The notes beneath the pieces were generated by a model. It was not told the origin of the DNA. It made no database searches and saw only the letters and a list, made by a program, of their open reading frames with translations. Source: Amyloporia xantha (taxonomy: Eukaryota; Basidiomycota; Agaricomycetes; Polyporales; Adustoporiaceae). From it: a stretch of 64,000 nucleotides of DNA. Below, piece after piece: positions 9,434 to 21,649 of this stretch. How positions within the stretch are numbered: position 1 is the first letter of the stretch; each line of letters opens with the position of its first letter. The stretch is taken from NCBI GenBank assembly GCA_036971615.1, contig JAYKKR010000008.1, positions 620,001-684,000 of the forward strand. The letters run 5' to 3'. The position numbers were made by a program, and so were the translations under genes.

Positions 9434-12400
9434 ATGAACCTTGTCGATGACGAAAGAATCTGTCCTGCCTGTGGGCGCAGCTTTGCCACCAGAAAATCGT
9501 GCAACATGCACATGTCGCGGGCCCAATCTTGTGCTTGGTATCGTCGAGGCAAACTGGCCGACCTGGGCCCCTTGGATCTTGAAGGGGAAGGAGGCGATAT
9601 AGAGGCTCTTGAAGATGTGCAGACCCCTGGAGAGCAATCTTCCGATGAAGAAGATTTGGATGACATCTTCGATGAGGGCAGGGACCGCGAGCCTTTCCAT
9701 TTCATTCCCATCGAGAATCTCCCTCCGCCTCATGAATACGGGATTGGGGAGGCAGGACCAGGGCCTTCCACCGTGGCACATAATCACCAGGTCCAACATC
9801 GTGCACTCGACGACGATGATGATACACGGGTGGAGGATGAGGATGGGAGTGTGGGGAAGGTCATTCGCATGAATGATAACCTTCATAGGCGGTGGCATAA
9901 GCTGTTCGGTGCGGGAGATGGAGATGCTATGGACGTGGATGAAGACATAGAGGAGCCATCTTTCTTCCATCCTTTTGCATCCGAACTCGATTGGCGCATT
10001 GCGAATTGGATGGTCAAGGACAATCCTGGTCACAACGCATTCAATCGGTTACTATCCATTCCTGGGGTAAGTGAGACAAACTCTGTTTAACAGTCCGAAG
10101 AGACTGATGTCCATTCAGGTCAAGGAGAAACTGGGGCTCTCTTACGACAATACAAGAGCTCTCCACCAAATAGTCGACAGCATACCTGATAGGGCTGGCC
10201 AATGGCATGTCAAGCACCTCACATTTCAAGATCGCCCACATGAAATTCATACAATCCGTTATCGTCACATTCTAGCTGCCATTCGCTCTTTGTGGGGAGA
10301 CCCATCGCTCTCAAAATACATCGTATATCGTCCCAAGAAAGTATTCTCCGATGCATCAAGGGAGAATAGGATATACAATGAGATGTGGACAGGTAGTTGG
10401 TGGCACGCGGTCCAGGTAAGTCAGCAGTATGTATATATCAAAACTGGTTTGTTTAAGCTGTCTTGCAGAGTCGCTTACCCCCTGGGGCTACGTTGGCCCC
10501 TCTTATTATCGCTACCGACAAAACCCAGCTCACTCAGTTCACTGGAGGCAAGTCGGCCTATCCAGTCTATCTGACGCTGGGCAATCTTCCAAAATCTGTG
10601 CGACGCAAGCCTTCCCTCCATGCATGTGTCTTGCTGGGGTATCTTTCGGTGGACAAAATCACAAGAGAGAAGCTTACGCAACAGGAACAGCGAGCACGTA
10701 ATCAACGCCTGTTCCACGAGTCGATGCGGGTCATTTTGGAGCCCTTGTTGGAAGCAGGGAAGCATGGCGTCGAAATGACTGGAGGAGATGGAGCAACGCG
10801 AAAGGTCTTTCCCATCATTGCTGCTTATGTTGCCGACTACCCAGAGCAATGCTTGGTGACGTGTTCAAAATACGGAACATGTCCCAAGTGTCGCTGTCCT
10901 GCTAGCGATCTGGGAAACCCAAAGGCGCATCCTCTTCGCACGCAAGCTTGGACACTGGAAGTCATTCAGGAGGCGAGGAAAGCTACAGAGAGTGTGGCTC
11001 AGTTTCACAAGATATGCATGGAGCAAGACGTCTCAGGAAGTGTTTACAAACCTTTCTGGCATGGATTCCCTCACACCGACATTCACCTGTCTATCACCCC
11101 GATGTACTCCACCAGCTTTATCAAGGTGTCTTCAAGCATCTTGTGAATTGGTGCACACGCATCATGAGCGCTGAAGAATTGGACTATCGTATTCGCTCAC
11201 TTCCTCCTGCGTATGGTGCTCGCCATTTCAAGAATGGCATTTCGGCACTATCTCAGATATCTGGTACAGAGCGAAAGCAGATGGCCAAGATTCTGCTGGG
11301 ATGTCTTGTCGGAGTGTTCCCCAAGAAAGCTCTCCTTGCCTGTCGCGCGCTGTTGGACTTCATTTATCTTGCTCAGTACAGCACACACGACGACATTACT
11401 CTGGGCTATTTGCAAGACGCGTTGGACACGTTTCAAAAAACAAGTCCTATTTCATCGACACCGGCGTACGCGAAGACATGAACATCCCCAAGTTCCATTC
11501 TCTCATGCACTATATTCAGTCGATTCGCATGCTGGGCACAACCGACAATTACAACACAGAAATGTTCGAACGTCTGCATATTGACTTTGCAAAGGAGGGC
11601 TGGCGCGCTTCCAATCACAGAGACGAATTCCCTCAAATGACTCTCTGGCTGTCTCGCCAGGAAAAGATGGCCGCATTCCAGAACTTCATCACCTGGAAGG
11701 AGTCTTTGCAACCACCTTCAGATGCCCGCCAAACCGCTTTGAAGTCTAAAGGGAGTGGACTGGCTATTTCTCTGCCGAAATTCCCCACTCAGTCCAGGAA
11801 ACCTATTGCGCATATAGAGCATCAACACCATGCTCCAGGTTTCTCACTCCGCCTCAAAGAGTATCTCAATTCCTTGCTACAGCATTCTATTTCCAACAGA
11901 AATGCGATTCTACACAGTCTTCCATTTGATCGCCTCGACATCTACCACACTCTCAAATTTCATCCTCCTAATCTTGAAGACGGAGAAGAGGAATGTGATG
12001 TCCTCAAGGCAGTTCCATCCACCAGTCAAAATGCTGGACGTTTTGATACGGCTGTCATTTTACACAATGAAGATGCCGAATCAACAGGGCTAGAAGGTGA
12101 GACATATACATCATTGATATTAACCGATTCTAATCAAGCTTTAAAGGAACACGTATTGGACGGCTTCGAGTTATTTTCAAATTGCCAGAACATCTGGACA
12201 ATGCAAATGCACCATCGTTTTGGCCCAAATGTCCGCTGGCCTATGTGGAATGGTATACTAATCTGAAACCGGCTGCAGAGCCTGCTCACAATATGTATGT
12301 TGTGAAACAGCTGCTTAGACCAGATGGATCTCCTGCGGGTGCAATTATTCCTCTCACCAGTATCCGTCAGAGCTGTATGTTGATTCCAAACTATGGTAAT

Positions 12401-12460
12401 AAGGCTCAACCCGACTTGACAAAGGAAAATGTCTTAGATACGTCTTCTAGCTTTTTTTGA
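9434..12460 (+). pseudogene. Plavaka-type transposase, three frameshifts
   Basis: The protein opens with a C2H2-like finger (CPACGRSFATRK, then HMSRAQSC), followed by an acidic linker. The typical core of mushroom Plavaka transposases comes next: RHILAAIRSLWGDP, NEMWTGSWWHAVQ, PLIIATDKTQLTQFTGGKSA, a CSKYGTCPKCRCP knuckle, PDVLHQLYQGVFKHLV, and FIDTGVREDMNIPKFHSL then NYNTEMFERLHIDFAKEGW. Exons 9434-10066, 10119-10415 and 10469 onward are joined by GTAAG introns. The frame then breaks three times by one base: near 11099-11102 (in ACCCCGATG), at an A6 run near 11433-11438, and near 12174-12182. Two of the three are at or beside short homopolymers, so sequencing error is possible, but a dead copy is the simpler reading. 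Confidence 0.82.
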
Positions 12461-12509
12461 ATAGTTGGACGTCTTTGTATACATACAAAACCATCTGGTA
12501 ATAATATCC

Positions 12510-12690
12510 TGCTTTGTAAGACCGTGAGAGACCCTCAGAGCAGTTATAGAAGTGCGCATACCTCCCAGAGCACATGAGAGTGACTGAGGCTACTCGCAAT
12601 TGCTCTGAGCTAACCTTATGTGCTCTGAGAAATCCGCATTATCTGAGAGTAATCTAGAGTACCCTAGAGAAAAAGTGTTTTTCCTGATGT
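12510..12690 (+). repeat. Subterminal repeats and right end of the Plavaka-type element
   Basis: After the transposase stop, CTCTGAG, CTCAGAG and GAGAG words recur through 12520-12670. The tract ends in GTTTTTCCTGATGT (12677-12690). The glutathione S-transferase relic begins directly after it. A matching left end (ACATCAGGAAAAAC) was not found by eye between 7000 and 9434, so the left side may be truncated. Confidence 0.65.
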
Positions 12691-13020
12691 CTGGAACGAG
12701 TGCCTGAACGACGACAACCTCATCGCATGCAGCATGCCCGCGGGGACGGGTTGTGGCTCATGCACGGACACAAGGTCACGGTTAGCGCGGTGGAGATTGT
12801 GTATCGAGTGTATATTCCATGCGGATAAGAGCCTGACAAGAGTATGATGGTGTCGAACAGGTAAACGTCCTTCTCGGTCAGCTGGTCGCCAATGAGGTAC
12901 ACCTTCCGCAGCGGGGCCAAAGCCGAGCATTGCCTCGTGCGCGGGTAGCAGGTGATCAAGCACGCTGCTGAGCGTTACGAGCTCTCGTTGTTCAAGGTCG
13001 CTCCACAGTTTGATGTACAT
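12691..13020 (-). pseudogene. Glutathione S-transferase fragment (ECM4/omega-like), disrupted
   Basis: On the minus strand one frame reads LRKVYLIGDQLTEKDVYLFD, which resembles the YLVGDQLTEADVRLF motif of the C-terminal helical domain of omega/ECM4-type glutathione transferases. The preceding segment (KLWSDLEQRE) is in another frame, and the thioredoxin-fold N-terminus is absent. The fragment ends at the transposon terminus at 12690, which suggests the insertion cut the gene. It could also be an older relic. Confidence 0.45.
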
Positions 13021-13164
13021 TTACGGTCGTCAGGTCGCATCAGCTAACGTAACTACCGAAAAGAAATAATATCAGTGCTGGGCGTGCAAGAATGTAATTA
13101 GGCGAACCTGGGTTGTCTGCTCTGGTAAGTTTCATATCTGCCAAAAGCTGTGAAGTACGCCGCT

Positions 13165-13907
13165 TCAGTGACTAAGGATGTTCATTTCAGCAACGGAAAC
13201 ATGTACAGCCTCCTGCACAAAGTGCAATTCTCCTTGCACTGCGCTAACCCTCAGAACTTCCCCTTGACTTTCAAGACATAGCGCCGTTATGTCTGCTTGT
13301 AACGACCTAATCGCCTTCGCAGCCCGGTCTAGAGTGGCTTGCTGGGCCCGTACACGCTCACGCTGTACGTGAACCTGCCTCGCAAGAGCTGTAGCTCGCC
13401 GCAAAAGGCCATCATGTTTATCTTGCAAAGAGTCTTGCTCTGCTTTCAGTTTCGACATCTCACTGTCACAAGAATGTCAATGCAAGCTCGCAGAACAACT
13501 GACCGACACGAATCATGGCACGAATCATGATTCACCGAGAACATGACACATACCTACGCAAGACATTACCAAAGAAATCTGTATCCTTATAGACGTCGCA
13601 GAGCTTGAGGGAAATGACCTTGAGATCTTCCCAGCCTAGTATCGAACCGCGACAGATCGGGCAACTTCGACCATGTTCCTGCGTGAGCAACATTTCCATA
13701 CACTCCGCACATATGGCATGTCCTATGTGCTGTCAATAAACTTCGGTGATAGGACGGAGGTATGAGCTCACCACATGCAGTACGCACTACTAAGGGACTG
13801 GTGTCAGCGGTACAGATGGTAAGACAGACAGGGCAATAGGCTCGCATCTCGAAAGAGAACTGAGACAGAGGTAGTAGCACCTGTCGGAACAGCTGTAGAT
13901 GAGCCAT
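13165..13907 (-). CDS. RING-finger / coiled-coil protein, probable E3 ubiquitin ligase
   Basis: Three exons on the minus strand (13907-13772, 13722-13554, 13462-13165) join in frame to 200 residues. Residues about 25-77 form a C3HC4 RING: CPVC, eleven or so residues on a CGH split by the first intron, then AICAEC and, 14 residues later, CPIC. The segment after the RING (GWEDLKVISLKLCDVYKDTD) leads into a Gln/Arg/Leu-rich stretch with heptad spacing (KLKAEQDSLQDKHDGLLRRA onward), a likely coiled coil. RING-plus-coil proteins usually act as ubiquitin ligases with the coil as dimer or substrate arm. Both introns are short (49 and 91 bp). An unspliced reading would destroy the RING, which supports the model. 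Confidence 0.8.
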
Positions 13908-14340
13908 TATCTAGCAACATTCGAATTCGCGCGGTTATCGTCCAAGGAGAGCAACAACGTAAAGATGAAAGGGGACTAGTTGGTCTGTCTACGCGCACAA
14001 GTGACAAAAGACAGGATGGCAAATGGAAGGGTCGGCAACGTATCTGTGGCCGAACCTCGCGATCGATCACGCGGATCATTTGCATCGACCTCAGTACCTG
14101 CTCTTGGATTGTCTTTCCTGCCGCGTGTTAATCGCGAGGAATCATTGGACAACTTGAATTTCTGTGATTCGTGCTCGTGCCGGTGCCACTCGGGATGAGC
14201 ATAGTCCATTGTCTCCGCATAGCCTTGGGTTGATTGTGCACGAACTAGTACTGTCTGACGATTGCAGCCACACCGTCATACCTTCCCCCGAACTTGGCAC
14301 TTGGAGTGCGTCGTCCTACATCCCTTCGTATCCGACTAGA

Positions 14341-16240
14341 ATGTCCTCTACCGCATATGTTCACTTGCACACCTTGGTCGAAGGCCACAGTGACTCGATC
14401 AACGTTGTTGCTTTCTCACCGGATGGCGTTTATCTGGCCAGTGGAGCGGATGACCACACTGTAATTATCTGGAGTGCGTCCAAGGGCCATTTCTTGTACC
14501 GTATGATCTTCGACAGCCCTGTCGACACCCTAATTTGGCACCCACTGGAGAACGAAACCATCATTCTCGGGTGTCAAAAGGGATCTATCTATCAAGTGCG
14601 TTCGTTCTCGCTGGTAAGTGTCCGTTGCCTCAAGTTCTAGCCGACTTATCCGGCTGGACTGACACCTTATGCTTATGTCTCGACATTCGCCCTAGACACG
14701 CAATGAGTATCACGACATCAATCTTGGAGCGCGAGGTGCTGTGTACAGCTTAGACTACAATGTTGCAACTAGATGTCTTGCGGCTGCCATGGGACCTGAG
14801 GTGCACGTTACATGCGAGCGTAGTCCCGGTACGTGCCATTAGTTTCTATTGACGTGCATGAATTTTTGCCAAGCGTTTGCAGATAAGTATTCGGGTGACC
14901 TGAGACTCCCACACCCTCATGGAGGCGAAGTTTCGGATGATTCTGACGACGCTCGTGATCGTGCCGTTGCCGTCCATTTTGAGAAAACTGGACAAGGCCT
15001 CATTGTGTCCTATCTAACACATGGAATTATGTAAGTGTATTGTTTCTTTACCTGTGGACTGGTTCTAATGGCCGATGCGCATATAGCTGCTGGGATCTCA
15101 AATCAGGAGGCGTACTCTGGCGTATCACGCCGCCTGCCTCCTTTCCCAAGATGTAAGCCTGCATCTTCATTACCCCGCATACTTTAACACATTAACGTCT
15201 TCCTCGTTGTGTCAGCGGGGGTTCCGCTCTCAGTCCAAACTTTCGCAACATTGTGGTGTACAACTTCAAAGGTGGCTTACTTCATTACACGATCGGGAGA
15301 TTTGATCAGTCCAAGTTTCGACGTCTCTACAAATTCGATACGCCGCCTTCCAGCAGGCACTTCTTGCGACTCGAATTCCTGCATAATGGACGAGCGCTTG
15401 TATGTGGGACCACGACAGGCAATGTGTGCATTTGGCAAATGGATTCAGGCGATTATTTCCAACAATTATCACATGATGGTGAGTTTCGACCCTTGACATA
15501 ATAGGAGATCATCATTGATGGTCATCTTAGAGGATCTCATCTACGCCGTCTCGGTAACATGATTCGCGCGTCGTACATGAAGCATACTTACACTTTCCTA
15601 GGGATGCCAACGCGGAAGCCATAGCTATATAGCAACTGCATCCGCCGGCAAAGGCAAGGACACATATATCAAGATCTGGCGTGCTAAAATTAGTAAGTAA
15701 TCACAGCGCCATGTTAAATCTTACTGAGCAACGCATGATCAGCCGTTGAAGATACTGTGAAAACTACCAGCTCATTTTCAGAAGCCTTTCTTGCTGCTGT
15801 GACGGTATGTATTCACGCCCTATGCATCATCAGGGGAGTAATATTCTTTACAGTCGAACAACTTATTTCAGTCAAGAGATGAATTCCAAAGGGGTCTTTT
15901 GATGTTAGCCACAGTCATTGCATGCATTTCACTTGCATGGGCTTCATACAAAGTCGGTTCGCTCATCCCCTGGCGAACTCTAACCAACTTTGCATTCTGG
16001 CTGGTAAGATCGCACACTTGGTCTCATGTACCTATTTCTAACAACACGTAGAGCATGTGGGGCATTGGGATGTTACAGCAGGTGGGTAAAACTGGGTGGT
16101 TACTCTTGCTCCGTGGAAATTCCATAGCCATGGACTTCATGGAGGTTGTCACCGAGCATATTATAGAATGGGCTCGAGTTACAGCACTGGGCGCGTTGGG
16201 CCTTCCACCAGATATTCTCGACAGGCTACCTCCGGCTTAG
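14341..16240 (+). CDS. WD40-repeat protein with C-terminal membrane segment
   Basis: Ten exons join in frame: 14341-14613, 14696-14828, 14883-15030, 15087-15152, 15216-15478, 15531-15553, 15602-15692, 15743-15804, 15854-16003 and 16052-16240. WD40 blades are visible: EGHSDSINVVAFSPDGVYLA then SGADDHTVIIWS; GQGLIVSYLTHGIICWDL; RALVCGTTTGNVCIWQMDSG; and IATASAGKGKDTYIKIWRAK. After the propeller comes a hydrophobic stretch (LLMLATVIACISLAWASYKV, then FAFWLSMWGIGML) that could span a membrane once or twice, so the propeller may be tethered. Exon 6 is only 23 nt. Partner and role are not evident. The first donor could also be 18 bp earlier in the same frame. Confidence 0.8.
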
Positions 16241-16977
16241 TAGACTCGACTACCCGCCGTTCGCACTCGCTTGCCCCTTCGTCTTTTCCCGTTGCGATCA
16301 GTTCTGACTTCATGTGGCAAGGATTAACCTAGAATGAGGCCATTATCGACAATTATTGTTTTTGATACCGTAATTGTACCGCTTGAAATAAACTGCAGAT
16401 TGACTATGTACTGCTACATCGTGCGATGTACTCATTATACAGTCGGCCGTCATGTCATGCCTATTTTAGTCTTGGCCTTTCGACCAGCTTTCCAACAACG
16501 TTTAACCACGCCTCCACTAGTACTGCCCTCCCTCAGGCCTCGTGGCATACACGACTTGGCCTTTAACATAGAGTCGGCACTAACCAGATTCCTGTATATT
16601 GTTCCGACATAAGCACTCTGTTCACGTGAATCGTCACTCTTCCTTTCTGCATCGTAACTGCTGGGTCCATTGAGTCGCGAGGCTACTGGCAGTACAATGT
16701 ATTCCCTATGGAGCGAGGCTAACCCCACAGCACAATGTATTCCGTATGGAGCTATTCATCCGGTCAGCATCGATACCACTGCCGTCTGCAACTAGCTTCT
16801 GATACATGCCGATTGGCACAGCGGGCTCGGATGATTGATGAATACTCATTCTTCGCCGGTGGCAGGGTAAGTACGTGTGTATAAAAGGTCTCAAAACTGT
16901 CTTCGGTGTGCACTCATCAGCACACCTGTATATCAGCCGTTCAAGATACTGCCCTTATATCCAAGCTACTCATACAG
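16241..16977. other. Intergenic stretch, nothing recognised
   Basis: Between the WD40 stop and the next candidate start there are only short unconvincing frames. ACAATGTATTCC followed by TATGGAGC occurs twice, at about 16694 and 16732, as a small direct repeat with one-base differences. No RNA gene or transposon end was seen. Confidence 0.5.
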
Positions 16978-18393
16978 ATGTCTAACTCTTTACCTGGACG
17001 TTCCGCCGTCCCTCTTCGACGTTCTCCCCGTCGATTGGGCTCTACTGCTGCCTCTATCGGCCGGCAGTGAGTCCTCGAAGATGCAACACATTCCATGCCT
17101 AGTGACTCTCGATGTATCACTGACATGTCTGTTAATCCAGACATGCTAGTGGTTGGGCACGAGGAGAGAGACAATCGCACAGCGCGTGGCAGCAGTATTG
17201 TTGTGAGTTTTTACATCGTGATCGTGTCATTCCATCCCACTCAGAGCTGTGAATCTGCCAGCCGAGAATGGTCGCCATCATGGCTTGCCTTGTAACGCTT
17301 GCAGCACTCTACCCGAGCATCAGCGACAGCTATATCGCTTGGTTCACGGCTGAATCTCCCTATGTCACCATGTTCCGCTTTCTTTCGAAGAGGGCCCACC
17401 GAGTGGGACACTCCACATGGCCTACGGTGTGCATTTTCGACCCATTCTGCCATGTCCTGGCAGAAGAATCAACAAATGTCAATACGGCCAACTACGTGGA
17501 ATTGATTGTATCCCAGAGCTCTCTAGTCGATGATCTAGTTGAGCAGAGTCCTTCGCGGCTGGGTATAGCCCTTGGTTTGCATTCGGCGTCCGAGCAGCTA
17601 CGGCGTATTTCCTCAGCATTGTCTACTAACCAGGACGCTGAAGACATACACAACTCTATCTTGCCCTTCGTCGTATATGCTACAGATGCTGCTGTACAGC
17701 TCGTCGAACTTAACAATGCCGTCGGAAGCATTGCTAGAGGGTAAGTACCAATCTTTTGCTGTCTGTCACAAACTCACAAAAGATGCTGGTCACAGTATCG
17801 TCTCTGTCCAATCGAATCTCCTTCGCAGTATCCAAGTGGCGATGTCGAGAAATACAGCACTCTCCTCTCTTCTTGCACCAGGCGTGGGGCGGGTAGTGAC
17901 GCAAACGTTCGAGACGACAGCGGCATCGATTATGCTACCAATAGAGCAGCTTTTCGCCGATCTCGAAGTCATGCGCATGCTGATAACCAGGCTTGGGACG
18001 TCTTTGAGCAATCTAGAGCAACAGACGGTGGACTACTGCTCGCCGAGGCTGCTTCCTAGGACCTTTTTCCTTCGTGCGCTCTTTTTGCACGACGATGCCA
18101 GCAATGGCTGCCATCATATCATACATACCGTCGACCTCGCTCGAGCAGAGACCGAAGCGACCGTTTCCTCCATACAGTCGATTTCGGCAGTGTTGCTTGA
18201 CATGCAGCTCAAGATGCGTGATCTTCATACAAGGACCGATGCTCATGTTCGGACAGACGATGGACTGATCGAACTTAGCGTGATCATGACGCATATCATG
18301 GACGAACTTGCACACCTTGGAAGGGCCGCTGAAGGGATGGTGAGGATAGAAGCAATGGAGTTGTTCAAAGGTATAACTTCTCGCGCATTCTAA
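16978..18393 (+). CDS. Unrecognised helical protein, 5' end unresolved
   Basis: The main body is two exons, about 17268-17740 and 17796-18393, joined in frame by a GTAAGT intron. The product is rich in helices with regular Leu/Ile/Val spacing (LVDDLVEQSPSRLGIALGLH; SIQSISAVLLDMQLKMRDLH), so it may form long coils. A hydrophobic stretch near its start (MVAIMACLVTLAALYPSI) could be a membrane anchor. Upstream, an ATG at 16978 opens a short Ser/Arg/Pro-rich exon (16978-17066) followed by a possible exon 17141-17202, but I found no acceptor that enters the main frame without a stop. The start is therefore undecided between 16978 and 17268. No family was recognised. Confidence 0.5.
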
Positions 18394-18768
18394 ACAGTTT
18401 CCGTGCTATACCCGTTTGTACATCCATGGTCGACTGGGAAATTCTCCCTTTCCTCACTACGTTCCGCCACGTGAATCCATTGTTGTGTAATAAGACTGGT
18501 ATACTATGATATTATGATACGAATATGATCTGTATGTAGTATGATCTGCATGACTCAAATGCCTGTCCATTGCCGAACTGTTGTTCCCTGAATCCGACAT
18601 GTCTTAAGGACAATGAAATGGCAGAGTCATTCCAAACGCCGCGTGTTCGTCCATGATGCGGTCTGCTGAGCACATATGATGGACAAGGTTTACTCAGAAT
18701 ATGGTGGAGGGCGCTTGTAGTTGTAGATAAACGTCGCTCTCACCAAAGTGATAATATACAAGAGCGGG

Positions 18769-19344
18769 TTACCGGCGGAGGATTTGAGCGGGGCGGCGGA
18801 GGAAGCGGCGGGAGGACTCGAATGCATAGCCGCGGCAAAGGAGCGCAAGACCTGCGGCTTCGACGGCCACGCGGGAGCCGGAGGAAAGCAAGAAATGATG
18901 TCCTTGGGGATCTTGTGCGGTGGCTTGGAGAGTTTTGGCGACGTGAGTGTCGAGGGCGCAGGTGCGGGTCACGTTGGGGCGACGCGGACCACCCGGATGC
19001 GGAGGGCGTTCTTCATCGTCGGTGCTCAAGGGAAGGGTGACAGAGGGCGCGAGGCGAGCGACTTCTTGCTCGAGACGGGTGCGGGTTTCGCGGGTCGGGG
19101 GCGATGCGGACGCATTGAGGCGGGCACTCGCCGGAGACGGGAGACGACGTCCGCGAGGTCGTCCATGAGGAGCTGCTCGTCGGGGGAGTGGGGAAGACAT
19201 GCATGCGCACGCGAGGTCCCAAACGAAGGTGATGTTCAAGAGGGCGCGCGACGGGAGGATTCGCGCGACATGCTCACGTGCGCGACCCGATAGGTTCGAG
19301 TCTCCATTCTTGCGCAAAAATATCTGAAATGTATCGATTGTCAT
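18769..19344 (-). other. GC-rich island with broken coding fragment
   Basis: A sharply GC-rich 0.5-kb island lies between AT-richer flanks. On the minus strand pieces look protein-like, such as DEQLLMDDLADVVSRLR in one frame and ETRTRLEQEVARLAPSVTLP in another. No single spliced model connects them. It may be a gene fragment or foreign insertion. I do not recognise the product. Confidence 0.3.
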
Positions 19345-19399
19345 TCATTTGTGATCAGTCAGCAACGGAGACTAGCAAAAATAAGCACTTTCTCAGTCG

Positions 19400-21640
19400 G
19401 CTTGATCGACGCACGTATGGATCGCATGGCCCGTCTTGGGTATGTATCTGTCATCTTGTACAGGTCTAACCTGAGAAATTTGGGATAACCTCGTCTCGAT
19501 TGTTAGGATTGGATCTCTCTCTGAAGAACTTCTTGTATGATAATGTCTCCTTTATAATCTTGCAGCAGCCACGTCGCGCCCCCGAAAGACAGGTCCTGCA
19601 GCGCTAGCTGCATCTAGCTTCACGAGCTTGACGCCATCCGCATTGATATCACGTGCTCTTAAACCTTCTGGCCGGCCTGGCTCTTGGCGGCATCCAAGAA
19701 ACGTCTTGAGCTTGTTCAGTCCACGATTCTGTCTTTCTCGCTCGATTTCTTGTTTCCTCTCTCATTGAAAGTCTTCGATGTCTTCAATTCCTCGGAGGGA
19801 CTATTCTTGTTGACTACCACCTTTCTGCTCCGACCACGACCCGGATCACGTCAAGATACACCGATCGCGAGCTCATATTTCCTCAAATGTCAGAAGTAAG
19901 TAATCGGATCCTATCTAAATGGATTACATTAATCGGACCGGAATTACAGCCAGGGATGGACAAAATGAACACGATCGTATTTGACCTTGTTTGTTCTCAA
20001 CTGCGTCGTGTACGGGGAGCCATACAAGAGCGCGAGATCATGTATCTCGCGTCCTGGGTCAAAGATCAAGCACAATACCATTTATTTCTCTCGCTGCGCC
20101 ATTTGTAACTAACTATCTGAGTCAAGCCAGTCGAATTTAGATTCCAGACGAATGAGCACTGTTAAACTATGTTAGATCGTTTGAGAACTCGAAACGAACA
20201 TGTACAGCTGACGCACGCTGTAGTCACCCCCGGTAAAGAATCCGCTGGCGTGATTCTTCCGACATTGGATATTGTCATACCAGGAAGGCTGGTGACATCA
20301 ATGGGTATGGCCCGGACGTACAGATCAAGCTGATTTTCTAGGATTTCAGCATGTTGACGAGCGAGGTCAAGCCCGTGCGTAAAGGATCGAACAAGGGATG
20401 TGAACTTGAAGTGGTTCCTCTCGTAAAGGTGGAAGTGGTATCCAATGTTGTCTGCGGGAGTAATCCAACCAAGGACTCGTTGCGTCTAAGGATGGTTGAC
20501 ATGTTCGGCACTGGCACAACAGATAGATACACATTATCATGCCCACCTCATTGCAAACGGTAATCTTCCACTCGGCGCCGAATGTAGCTTTGTAGGTCAA
20601 ACTTCCATCGGTTTGATTGACAAGGAAGATTGCGACTGAACACACAAATATCAGCTGTGCAGCTTATGAAACCAATTGGCTCGAACGTGCGCTTGTGGGG
20701 AAGTATCTCTGCTATGACAATCTCGCAAGGAATCCAAGTGTCGTTTGGCCGGATACTCGAAGTAGACGACGTATAAGACCCAGATGAGACAAAACGTATC
20801 GTGTCTCTGCACTTGTTCGTCATATTTGAAGCGATTAGCAGGGTAACAGGGACTCACATTGGCACTATGGTCATGGTAGCACAAATGCTTCGGAATCCGG
20901 TATGGGTACGTATACAAAGGACCAACTCTCGATACTGAAGGCAAGTATATTTATGCAGCATACTCCTCAGACGGCGTCCTCCGTGATGATACGCAGAACC
21001 TACCCGCCGATCCGCATGCCACTCGATTGTTCGTAATCACAGCACTCAAAAGACGGCGATTCTAGTCCCAGTTAGTGAGTATGTATCTCTTTCAAGACCA
21101 GATTCGAGGTATTCGCATCTAGATCTGACGGCGGATCCCGAATTGTACTGAGCGTTCCGCATGCCCTCATTGCCCTCAGACTCGGAATCCGAATGGACTG
21201 TACATCGATCTAGATCTAGAGATCGATAACGCACCATCCCCTGCGCCTACCATGCATTGTATGATTCGTCTCGTGGTATACGTATGTGTTTGTTTTGTTG
21301 CCCTCGTGTCTGAGCTCGCATTGTCTGGTACCACCATTTCTTCAAATCATGCCTGCATTGTCTTGCGTTAGTACCCTTGCTCCCATCGAAGCGTGGAGGC
21401 TTGCATTGTCTTGCATTCATGTGTGTGTTCACGTCACGGTGAGTGCTCTTTGTGAAACAAGTTTCGAAAAGCGTCATGCGGCGTTCACTCCAAAATCAAC
21501 ACTAGTTAGCAGCTAAGAGGTGGCCGGTAGCGAGATCGATGATGGCATGTTCAGGTAAGTTGGATTTCAAATGTTTGGTGCCGTCAATGTTATACAGGTC
21601 ATCGCAAAATTCTCAACGCCCTCACTTCCTTCCCCAGGTA
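19400..21640. other. Gene-poor stretch with possible minus-strand relic at 20170-20830
   Basis: Most of this 2.2-kb stretch has no convincing gene. On the minus strand, segments at 20645-20560 (DGSLTYKATFGAEWKITVCN) and 20480-20190 (GYHFHLYERNHFKFTSLVRS, then LDLYVRAIPIDVTSLPG) keep protein-like composition in different frames and may be exons of one gene or a relic. No family was recognised. CTAGATCTGACGG and ATCTAGATCTAGAGATC near 21118 and 21210 form small palindromic sites. Confidence 0.3.
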
Positions 21641-21649
21641 TTGACAGAC

